A DNA stretch of 64,000 nucleotides from Notospermus geniculatus (taxonomy: Eukaryota; Nemertea; Pilidiophora; Heteronemertea; Lineidae). Each line of letters begins with the position of its first letter. The stretch's first letter is position 1. The notes under the pieces are model-generated. The model was given only the letters and a program-made list of their open reading frames with translations. It did no database searches and was not told the DNA's origin. Position numbers and translations under genes: made by a program. This document shows, piece after piece, positions 38,301-50,300 of the stretch. Where the stretch lies: positions 61,392 to 125,391 of the forward strand of contig NMRB01000351.1 of assembly GCA_002633025.1 (NCBI GenBank), given 5' to 3'.

Positions 38301-41300
38301 TAGATTTGACGTTGATTGGCATAGTGCAGCAACATATGGCAACGGTCAATGCAACTGTTCCAAAGAGAAAGCTTTCAACCAAGACATATAAAGAGAAGTA
38401 TGAGATAATACAGTACGTTAGGCCATTCAACATAAATTACTTGTTTATCATCATTCAACCTTATGATATTGGGGAGGGAGGGCCTTTGATATTTATTGTC
38501 CCCACCAGCGCCACCTGTGGGGACAATATTGTAATCAGTAGGATACTAGCAAAAGATTTTTCTTCTTCCCTCGATGAGTCTTCAACGTTTCCAAGAAAAC
38601 GGCTCACTAAGTTCAAAATCGACCACTGCTATCCTAAAGAGTATTGTCTTATTCAGGTCTGAAATGTTTCACATCTTCAAAAAACTTACCCTTTCGATGA
38701 CTTTGATGGCATTTTTTGTTCAAAATCTACGCTTTCGCCGTACTGACAAACGCACGCCTCCCTCCGTTTTGTAAAATGTAAACAAAACCATGTGTTTGGG
38801 ACGGTGGAATGATGGAACAGCCCACCTGATCACGCAATGCGGATGTAGTCATACGCGATCATTATAGGTCTAAAAATATGTCTCCCTTTAGCATGAGTGG
38901 TGATAGGCCTACCGATGGGCCATTACACTTTTATTGGAAAGTCTGGAGAGCTTTGTTCTTAGGCCTAATAATCTTCGACGACAACGGAAGAAAAGGTGGC
39001 GATGCGCGGAATGATCTCTGTTTGATGCGTAGACTGGTTCACGTGCTGTCAAAGTTTAGGACAGGTCATGAGGTAGCGCCAGGCCATCTTCTTCTTCTTT
39101 AGTAATACTCGATAGGCCGCTTTTCAGCGTATTTCATCGAGGGGTGTGTAGGGCATGGGACCGTCAACCGGGGCGATTGTAAGTTCCCTCAGGCAGGGAT
39201 GAGATAAAGGACTCAGATGTAGTGGAGTCCTTGCTCAAAGACTTGGCCATTCGGCCTCTAATTGGTCAAAGGTGATTATCCGCGGTGGAAAATGGCCGTG
39301 GTCAGTGTCAGTGACAGTCTGTCTGCACACATCCAGCCCAGATCATCATTGCAAGCCTAACTTCATGAACTTTGAAATAAACCTAGGCCTATTGATCCCT
39401 ATACGTACCGGTATAGAGATAGGGCTAGGCCTACAGGCCATAGGCCAGGGCGTACTCGTGACTTTCGATAGGCCTACATTGTCAGCTGATCGTGGTTGTC
39501 CGAAAATAGAAATCACGTGCATGCATCAATACACTATAAATCGATTGTCGGATGTGTGATAACACGATTCACTGGTTATTCGAAGCTAGTAAGTTCGAAG
39601 CAAGCCGCAGCAGGCCCAGGCACGGCCGGACGGCAGAAAATGTCTACTCTGACTGTACGATATCAGACAAAATGGTCATTGAAGTACGTGGTCATCCATT
39701 CATCATGCACATGAGATGGATGAGACCACAGGGCATGTCCATATCCATGACTGTCCATGTCAGCAGCTGGTCATGGCTGGGCTGCAACTTGCCAGATGGG
39801 CCATGCAGGACTGAGATCAGCCTAGGCCTCTGGTTGAATTTACTACATTGCTCTCTTGCTTTCATTTTCCTTGAACAAATAAAAAAATACTTAGGCCTAA
39901 TAAACTCCAGACAGCCCAGAAAGGCTTAAGCTGTATTTACACGAGCCGATTATCTCGTAGGTACGATTGTAAAAATATTGAGTTGAGAACCGAGCGCCAA
40001 ATTCGGCATTATTGGTTCTATAGACAATATTGGGCGATTTTAATGTAATGCAGGAGGAAACCGGAGTGCCCGGAGAAAACCTGCGCTGTCAAAGAGAGTC
40101 GCCCTCTCTATCACATGAGACACGGACCAGACCGGGAATCGAACCCGCGACCTCAGAGGTGACAGGCGCCGATGTTTCCATTGCGCCACTCTGACAGCCC
40201 AGATTTGACAGCCCCGATTGTGTCGGTTGACGGAGACGTATAGGCCACTAGATTTCCGAGACGATTTTGTTGTCGGTGCGTCATCCCCTGCAGAAGTTGG
40301 GTGTTCTATTTTCACCCGACATCGGCTGCTTCTCCCCACGTTGTCTACGTAATGACACACGAGGTCCTAGGGGACGCATGAATAAATCGTCCCGTGTATT
40401 AAAGCAGATTAGCCGATCCCGACAAATCGGTACGACAATTCTGATACGACTCTGTCATACCGGTACAACAAAATCGGCTCATGTAGGTGCAGACATTTGG
40501 GACAGGGACTGGGTCTACACTAACAGGTAACTTGATTCCATCTTTCTTGGTGGGGACAATCAAATTTGCTGTAAAGCAAATTTCAAAATTCTAGTTGATA
40601 TTTGATATTTCGTCTGGGTAACAATGTTTGATCGGGAGGGCCTTTGATATTTGATATTTGAGCGAGACATGTGTGAAAAAACACAGGAAGTGACCAGCTG
40701 ACTAGGCCTATATCTATTAATCTCGATTCTAGGCTATTTTATATTATTCATACATCAACAATGCCAATGCTACGGTAGGTCTGTTTATTCTGGCCAGTAA
40801 TAGGATCATCAGTAGTGCAATGGATATCAATTACGGTATCAAAAGCCCATCAGGTCTGGGAAAATCAGGTCAGGAGGTTGTTTGATAAACAATAACAAAA
40901 ATCAAAGGTGAAGCAGAGGGCAAGAATTTGGAGCGGACGGTACCTTGATATTTGATATATCAAATATAAAAAAAATCGGCACGGGAGCTAAATGTTGGGA
41001 CGGGCGGTGATGATAAACAAGTAATTTATGTTGAATGGCCTTAATGGACATCCAGGAATGAAGAGGGGTGTTGTTGCCGAGCACTTCGCAGACACAAGCT
41101 ATGTAATCTTATGTCGTCATTTTGCCGACGTACAGTCACAAGTCGTCAAAATGACGACCTGCACGTAAGTCCTCATTTTGACGACTTAGGCCACGTAAGC
41201 GATAGTCATCATAACCCTAAGTCATCACAAAAATCTTGGTCCCGAGATTGATGACTTTTGCAGATTCTACTGTACTTAGCACCTTCCTACTCGATGTTTT

Positions 41301-44300
41301 ACACAAAATAACATATTGCCTAACTTCCGCATTCCATTGGGTCTTGCGTAGATGTTGCCGGAGTTCACACTGAAATGCCTGCCCGTCGTGGGTTTTAAGA
41401 CTGTGACACAGCTTGCAGCCCACACCGATTCCAAATGTTAAAAAATTATATTGGGGTCACGTGGCCCCCCCCCCAAAATGTATTGGACTTCTGATTTTAA
41501 TTTCTCAAAAAAATTGTCCATTGTCATTCAATAAAGCTTGGTCAGGTTGTATTATCCAGTAAAAAATGCAATGCCAGAATCAAATAAGACACGGGTTCCT
41601 TATTATAACAAACAGTTATTGAAAAATCAAAATTTGAAGTTCGATACATTTTTAGCTTTGCCAGCGAAGCTATGGGCCTGTCCAGCCTAGCAGATGATGC
41701 ATCCTTTGAATGTAATAATTGTAATTTGCTCTATGATGTCAGATGTGAATTACTTCCAGTGAAATATATCTCGTAGATTCTATAGATATCCAACACAGAG
41801 CACAAAAAATGACAGACAAAATGATAGTAAACAATCTGTAATTCTAAGAAATGATGTAGGGAGTGAATTTGAAAAAAAAATGAACACGAAATTTTGCCAC
41901 TTCTGGCTGCAACCACCCCGGGAGAAGACAAGAGGTAGATAACTCCAAGCTCTTCCCATTTGGACCTAAGTAAAAAAGCAGTGCTGAGCATTCTTTCAAT
42001 CGACAGAAATGAAAGAACAAATAGGAGTGAGATTGATGTCACACTCATTTACGGTATAGTTCCAAAAGATTGGTAGCAGTGGCTGGTAGAAATCCGAGGG
42101 CAATGCAGTTTGTATCATTTGTCAATAGTGAAGAAATAACGTTACTAAATCTACAATTCTTGGAGTGGTTATTAAAATCATGTATGCTGCCGATTAATTA
42201 CGGAGGTTTAGAATTCAAACGATAAACGTAAAACTTTACGACAATGTTGTTTTAATCACACCACACATTCACCAGATTTTATATTGCATTTTCGGTACAA
42301 AGATAACGTTGTCGTTAACGTTTACGTTTATCGTTTGATTTCTAAACCTCCCTATTATTTATTATACCTGGCCATATCATGCGAACTGACATCAATAAAA
42401 GTCCCAGCAGTTGGTTCCTAATCTCAATGCTAGGATTAATCCTTTCGCTATGCGATGCTTGGTGTTAGCATGGATAATAATAGGGCTTACTCGTTGCGTG
42501 CCGGGTGAACTTTTAGTATTTTGGATAGGGAAGAATAGGATCTGTCAGTGAGTTGACCAATAGGTGTCACTACGGCCCAATTCAACATGTTCAATGCATA
42601 TAGCGGACCCATTCATTCTTGATTGAGCACCTGATCACGTGGGTTTTCCTGTGTATTGGTCCGCTAGAACTTTGCTGCCATCTTTTGGCAATACGCACGA
42701 CTGACTGCTCCTACTGACTGCATTAATTGAGGCCTACGCTGGGGAAAAGATTGTTATGTATTCCAAGATGTGCCAAGAGCGTGCGGTTCATTGTCAGATT
42801 GTGTCAGTAGCTAGGGGCCTACAACTTTACTCCACTTCTACTTGGCAATTTCGGTTGTGGACCAGAAGCATGGTCAAAGTAGACTGCTGTCAGAGTGGTT
42901 CTGCTGAAATATCAGGTCCTATGTCATCTCTGAGGTTACGGGTTCCATATTATTAATCAGGCACATTCTTCATGGTGAAGAGGTGTTTACTTTCGTTTAG
43001 AGTACATATTTTCTCAGATTCTCCTATTTTCTGCTGTTTTCGACATTTATGTTTATTTCCTAAGTTCCACGGAAATGTGCCAAATATAAAATATTAAAAC
43101 ATCAACCTCTAAACGTCAATATATTTGTGTGCTTTATATTTTTTTGTGTTTTTTTGTGGCCAACAAAATTCGTGAAATTACACTGAAGTGGCTACAAAAA
43201 ACAAAATTTAATCAAAATCTCTTTTACATATACCGGTACATATACGGTAGTCTTTTTAAAAAAGGATGGTGGATTCTAAAGTTGTGCTGATTTCTCCAAA
43301 TATAAGTAAGTTGGTTGCAAATGTACATGTGTTCAGAACCAGAGTAGGGCCACACTTTTTTTATTCTTTGGTTTACGGGCCCGCCGACGTGGCAAAATGG
43401 CATTCCGAAAAAAAAAAGGGAAAATCAGTTTCTTTTATTGCCTCCGAAGTTCAAATGAGGTCTTCTAAGAAAAAAACAAATAAATGGAGTTGTTTTTATT
43501 CCTGCCGACCTTGATTTCAGCAGTCACGACAGCTAAAAATAAATAAAACCAACTGGTGTAGGCCTATTTCTCACCAGCGAGGACGGAAAGAAGCAGAAAA
43601 GAGGCATTTATAAAGAATTTATTTGGTTTTTTACTTCCTCCGATTTGTCTAACTTGTCATTCTAAAGCTGAAAATGAAAAAAATGAACTGAACCGAAGTT
43701 TTTTATTTTTTTTATTTCGTCCTCCGTACCTGGGCTCAGAATGTTTGTGCCCGTAAACCAAAGAATATAATAACCGTGGCCTAGAGGCTAATTTGTTTAG
43801 ATTTTAAAATCTTTTCACATTAGTTGTAGCTTTTTCCTTCCATTTCAGTCTTCTCCGAAATTAACGAAAAAGAGTTCCACCATCAAAAGGGAAGCAAGTA
43901 CTAAATCCATTGAGAGACCGACATCATCAGTGAAGTCGAAATTTGATGCTAAACTAGCATCAAATGTTGTAACTGTGAATGATGCAAAGGGTAGGTACAG
44001 GGGTTGATCTTCAGACAAGAATATGCTACGGATATGCCACTTGAGAGTGGGGCACTCTTAACCCCTTAACTGGGTATGGCGTACTATTAAATCATTATGA
44101 AATCCGCGAACCCTCAGAAACACTCGAGGATCTCAGCTTGCGTAAGCCATATAGGCCGTAATTGTACGCCTTGCAAGGAAATGGCGCTTCACAGTGTGTA
44201 GGATCACGTCTGGAACCTTATGTTTCAAATACTTTTTTTGGCAATTTTTTTAAGAAAGAAAAATTTGAACTAAAATAAATTACACAGTTAAGGGCTTAAT

Positions 44301-47300
44301 AAACTTACAACTAATGATGATCTCTTGCAACTTAGCGTCTTAGCTTTTTGCTGGAGTGAGTCACAATTTACAAGCCTGCTTATGAGATGTTTAACAATCT
44401 ACATTGATGTTGATGCATTGAAGGATGCGCAGTAGTTAGGCCGAAATTCTGGCAGGAAGTTGGCATGGTCCGTACCTGTCTTGGTTGTGGAACGGACAGT
44501 AGTGTCGCGGGAGTGGAACGGCGAAGGCGGGAACCAGTCTAGTTTCAAACTGTTTTTGCCATTTACCAGTTTCTGTTCCAGATAAGCTGCTGGCATCTGT
44601 TGGATCAGTGACACCTGTAGATGCCCCAGCAGAGGGAAGTGCTGGTTCAGAGACAGGTGGTGTTGAAGGAGAGCAACCCACTGAAAGTAAAAATGGAGAG
44701 GAGGAAGGAGAACAGAGAGCCAAAGATGTTTGGATGGACTTCGAAAACTTTTGCAAATGCTTCAAGTAAGTGGAGAATCTATGACTAGTGAAAGTAATAA
44801 GTCCATATCACATTTCTATGTCATGGAAACTGGCCACTGAGGTGGAGTGTATTTGGGATGGGCATGAGGAATAGATAGCCTTAGGGAAGATCAAAAACTC
44901 ACCCCCACACAATGTATAGGAAAATTGTACAGAGCTTGGGGTTGAGATTCCATCAGCCCAAGGTACAATTTGTTATTAGCTCACTGGTGAGCTATAGCCA
45001 TCACGTGGCGTCCGTCGTCCGTCGTCGTCCGTTAGCAGGGCACGTTTTGTAACCGCTGGGGCTATTGATCTGAAACTTGGTACACATATACCCCTAGGTC
45101 AAATGACCTATGACACCCAATTTCGGTCCGATCTGATTCCTGGCTTGGCCACCAGGGGGGATAAACCGAAAACCTTTAAAGTGCAGTTTCGCCTTAACCG
45201 TTGATCGGATCATCACCAAATTTTTATGGTGGGTACATCTTATGAGGATACACGACATATCACCCGGGTTTTTGATTTGACCTAATTTTCAAGGTCACAG
45301 AGGTCAAAGTTCGAAATTTCATTGTCGGGTGGCACGTTTCGTGGCTATTTGTCCTGGATTGTTCAAATTGGGTGTGATGATGTATCTAGGTACCCTGTAT
45401 GTCTGTGGCGGATTTCGGTCCGATCGGACTTCAAGTACGGCCACCAGGTGGCTATCTTGGAAATTGAGCATTGGACCATAGCTCAATAACTATTGGGGCT
45501 AGAATGTTCTGAACTTGAACAAGTATGTATCTTTGTAGCCTTCATGTGTACAGCAAATTTCAGCGTGATCGGACTTCACAGACCGCTGCCAGGCAGCCAT
45601 TTTGGAAAATGCAACTTTGACTTGTGTGACTGATAAATGTCGTTCAACTTGAAAACCCGTATGATATATCATGCATCTGCATTAGATGTACCTACAATAA
45701 AAATTTGGTGATGATCCGTCGAATAATAAGTTAGTTATTGCACTTTTTGTCCATTTCAATTCAAATGGAGCCATCTATTGACTATTCAATGAACCACAGA
45801 CACACAGAGACCAAGGTGGGGTCAGTCAGTACAGTGACCATGGTAACAGGTAGGCCTCAGCAATGACATTCAGTTCTAGCAGTGTTCACCATGTTCACTG
45901 GTTGTGTGACTGTTATTAGGCCTCTGCATGAGGCCTGTGCTGATTGCTGTGTCAGGGGGATCTGATGATGTTGCCTTTGTTTGGACAGGTAGGACTAGCC
46001 CTAGGCTTTGGGTTTTTGACACCTTCTTGGCCATGTTGGCCTAGGCCCTAGGCTTAGGTCATCAACTCATAGGCCTAGGCCTAATGTTGCAATCATGATC
46101 AGTCAAAGACTTTGATGGGCCCAATCCAGGCCTAGGGCCTACACCCCCCCAATACTAGTGGTACCGGTAACGGTATTTTGATGGCAATGCAGTTCAAATG
46201 CCTAGGCCTAGGCCTAGGCCTACACTTGAACATGCAGGTCATCTGTTCTTCTGGGACATTAAAGATAATGTATCACGGATATTTTCGCGGGCCACGAAAT
46301 TCATTGTTTATTTACATTTTGTTTGTTTATGTCCAGTCTTTCTTTGTCTTATGAGTAAATTGTTGGTGGCATGCCCTCTAGAAATTCTGTTGATTCCAAA
46401 AGTATTCATTTTGGTGGGTTGGCATGTCCCAAAAGTCCAAAATAACATAATGTAAACATCCATGTTTACAAACATTGAATGTAAACAATGAAGTCGTGAT
46501 ATATTATCTTTTTAACCCTAACCAAGTTTCGGTCCGATTCGATTCTTAGCTTGGCTCCAGGTGGCCAAAAACAAGTCCTGCAACTTGGGAATGAGTTGCC
46601 CCAGATGTTCGCTCATCCTCTCTTTGTCATTACACTACGGTATGTCAAAGAGTGAGCACATGGTCCATGGACCATTTCATTGAACCAGCAGGATCAGTGC
46701 TAGAAATTTAGCACTGCATGATCCTGTTGGTTCAATAACAAATACTGTAGTACCTTGGGCTGATGGAATCTCAACCCCAAGCTCTGTACATTTTTCCTAT
46801 ACATTGTGGGGGTGAGTTTTGACCTTCTCTAAGGCTGTCTATAGACAGTTCTCAAACTGGCGTAAACAAGAAAGATCTGCACACTTCTGCCAAAATCGCA
46901 ACTATAGCCTAGTCCTGAAACTGAATGACGTGACGCAGAGAACCCCACGATAGTGACTTCGACAACGTTGCGTCAGACTCGACCATTGCTAAATCATGGA
47001 TTGCGTCACATCAGCTGGTTTCACATCGAGGTTTCTGATTTCGGCGGATGTGCGCAGATTTGCGAATTCGAGAATCATTTATTCCTCATGGGTGTCAATA
47101 GCCTTACGAAAAAGTCATTGTCTATGCAGAGTGATGGTTTAGTATTCAGCTGATGTATGATTCCTGAGGTTTAAATGCCTGTAGTTCCCTACAGCCTGGA
47201 AAATCATTATACAGTTTCTTGCACTGTCAAAGCCCATGATTCATGCAGTGTCAGTGAATTCCACTTGCCAGGTTTCTTCAAATAATGCAGTTAATTGAGA

Positions 47301-50300
47301 TATTTATGGATAGTAAAAATTCTTGGTAATTTGGGTTTTTGAAAAAATGGATATGAATACCATGCACTCACTTCCCTCAGTTTGTCCAATTCATTATTTC
47401 TACAGGACATTGTATGTGTACCACAAGACCAATACCTATGTTTCCAACCAGAAACATTCCGAGTTAAAGGTAAGTTCTAACAGGAGATGTACCTCTATCA
47501 GTGTGCAGGGGCAGTCATTTTACGTGTGTGTAACGCCATTAGCATAATTGAATTTTTATCGGATTTCTTTTGGATAATCTGCAACATTGCCTCTAACTCT
47601 GACATCTAACTTCATATCTGTTTGTCCCACCAAACATGCGAATTGCACATTTTAAAAGGCCACAACATTACCACTTTGGGCCGTATGCACCAAACGAAGA
47701 TTATCTTGAACTCAGGTTTAGCCACAATTTTTCCATTGTCACGTCATGCCCTGGCAAACGTGAACAATAGGAGCAATCAGCCGTGCATATTGCTAAAAGA
47801 TTGCAGCAATGTTATAGCGGACCAATACACAGGAAAAGCCACGTGATTGGTGCTCGATCAAGAATGAATCGGTCCCCTAGATGCATTGAATTGGGCCATA
47901 GTGACACCTATTGGTCAACTCACTGACAGCGCCTATTGAAAGGTTGTGGCTCAACCTGAGTTCAAGATAATCTCCGTTTGGTACATACGGACCTTTTTGT
48001 CGAAAACTGGCGACACCGGCGGTGATTGCATCAGTCACCAATACCATAGTTTTGCCTTTCGCCCCAGTATTGACGAATGTATGATTACAATATAGTGCAT
48101 ACGTGGAAACCCTCGCAATGAGAGATACAGTCGAACCTCTCTATTAAGGACACCTTCGGGACTGACAATGCTGTCCTTAATAGAGAGGTGTCCTGATTAC
48201 AGAGGTTGAAATGAATAGAAATGACCAGTTTGGGACTGAACATTGGTGTCCTGATTAGAGAGGTGTCCTCCTGGCAGAGGGGTCCGTTAAGGGAGGTTCC
48301 ACTGTACTCTACATGGGGCGAGGTTGATAAGCGGTATTTTAACAACATTTCAATAGAGGTCTCGCTTAACATGGGTATGTTTATCGCAGGATAGGGAATA
48401 CACTGCCCTTTATGCAGCACAGAGCAACATTTTTTTGTGCTGTTATTTTTTGTCCCTTGCACCTGGGCCCATATTCATAAAACTACTAGGGCCGTATTCA
48501 AAAAGGGTGATCATCGTGCGATTAAGAGTTAGACGTGTGTAACTTCACTAAATGCACACACTTCCACCATGCATTTGATGAAGTTACACGTGCTAAGTCT
48601 TAAACACCTTTTTGACAGGGTGTCTACAAGTCTTAAAAAGTCTTAAATTTGGAACTTTCATTTTCAAGGCTTTAAAAAATCTTAAATTTGAAAATTTTTG
48701 TAAGAAGGTCTTAATTTTGACTTCAAGACAATTTTGGAAAAAAGTTATCGGTGTTTTTTCTACCGATGTTTGTGTAGGCCTAGGTTTTATTCGGACCAGC
48801 CTCCATTCAAGTGAATACCTGTACCGGGTACCAAATTAAACAGACAAAGGGAAAAGATGAAAATGAATCTTCCCCTTCACCGCCTGTCATCCCCCTGGGA
48901 TCTGTTTTGGTGCTTCATTTAGGAGAAAATAGGTCTTAAATTTTGCCTACACTTGGTCTTAAAAAGTCTTAAAAAGGTCTTAAATTTGGGGCTCCACGGG
49001 CTGTAGAACCCTGTTTTGAATACGCTCCCAAGTCTAAGGGCCGTTTGCACGGGTCACACTTTCATTAAAGTCTGACTTTTCGTAATGCTTCAAGCATAGA
49101 GAAAGCCTAACTTAAGCTAAACTTTGGGCTAAAGTGCGATCCGTGAATACGGCCCTAAGTGTTACACTTATCCTTTGTTCAACACAGAAGATAAGTATCA
49201 CACTTTGACTTAAATATGTTTATGAATATGGACCCTGATGATCAGTAGTGCTTGAAACAAGTGCTGTTGTTGGCGGAAGTGGTGAATGTTGTCCACTCTG
49301 AATCCTAACCCCTGGCCCCTATCGCACCACCCTTGATACCTAGCCTCCTACCCCTGACCCCAAAGTCTACTCCTGATCCTTTCATAGCCGCTAGGGCTAT
49401 TAACCTGAAACTTGATATACTATACGCCTATGTCGCATGAGGCCCCGATTACATAGAAGTATCCGGTATACGAAAATGCCGGTTAGCAATGGCTTCATGG
49501 TCACGAATCCTTTGTGAAGCCTTTGTTAACCACCCTGAGACTCAGGTCATTTCACTCGGCCATCGCCTCCCTTATGCCCTGAGCTAATCGGTCGCTTTTG
49601 AGTGGGGAGGCCGGCTGTTCCAGTTACCTCCCACCTCCTGCTGTTGTATTGTATTAAAGTCCCAGCTTCATCCCCCGTCCAGCAGCATCAATTACTTGAT
49701 GCAACTGGTTCAACAATGAACAAAAATGTCAACCGGCTGATGGTTTGTTTGAAATTCCTACCGACTTCATAAAAAAGCAGACTTTTTGAGGGCCCCAGGA
49801 GTGCCCGCCCGAACAAAAAAATGACTGAGAGTGAAGTGGATCCCGAACAGGAAGTGACGTAAACTCAGGAAAAATGGCCGACTCGCAGGGTATTTCGGGT
49901 AATACACCTGCTGCAGAGGTGCAGCGAAATGAGCCGTGCATGCTCCAATGACGTTACGTCAAACAATGGTGTGGCGTACTTCACACGAGTCGCGTCACGG
50001 TCGGCTCACACCTCTGCGTCCTGTGTACTCCAGCACTACTTGTGACGACGTCGTCGTCAGGGCAGTCATGGCAGTGTTGCAGCTGGGCTGCTTCCTTCAA
50101 CAGCAGGCCTTTTGGACGATTCGCTTTTTTTTCACCCGGGTTTTCAATTCAATCCAGTTGCTATCGTTCAATAACTTACAGACGTAGGTGACTTTTTGAA
50201 TTTTCATGCGCTCAGTGGTTAGTACGCCCCACTGAAATTTTGAATCGAGCACGAAATGGCGACGATGAGACCTAGCCCGATCTTGGCCGATTGGTTCCGA

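Larger units (their letters stand above)
36984..41272. mobile_element. Composite pogo-like element, 4.3 kb, private to copy B
   Basis: CAGTAGAATCTGCTTAAGTC at the left and TTTGCAGATTCTACTG at the right, both next to TA (36982-36983 and 41273-41274). The outer 250 bp at each end are rich in AAGTCGTCA words. The interior holds nested elements (37368-37994, a tRNA-like sequence, a SINE, and a foldback at about 39940-40490). No transposase frame survives that I can recognise. Confidence 0.75.
44871..46841. mobile_element. 2-kb element with terminal inverted repeats of about 95 bp, private to copy B
   Basis: Left arm 44871-44966 and right arm 46750-46841 are inverted copies (CTTGGGGTTGAGATTCCATC, CTCACCCCCACA). 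They enclose a dispersed-family repeat (44973-45780), TAGGCC-rich sequence, and a hairpin (TTGAACCAGCAGGATCAGTG facing CATGATCCTGTTGGTTCAA) at about 46680-46735. No transposase frame seen. Confidence 0.75.
35138..47492 (+). repeat. 12.4-kb block with exons 14-17, copy B
   Basis: Begins inside exon 13 and ends about 25 bp after exon 17. Only 101 bp separate it from copy A. Its private insertions are about 35724-35832, 36984-41272, 43347-43791 and about 44871-47088. Exons 14 to 17 all keep open frames and splice sites. Confidence 0.9.
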
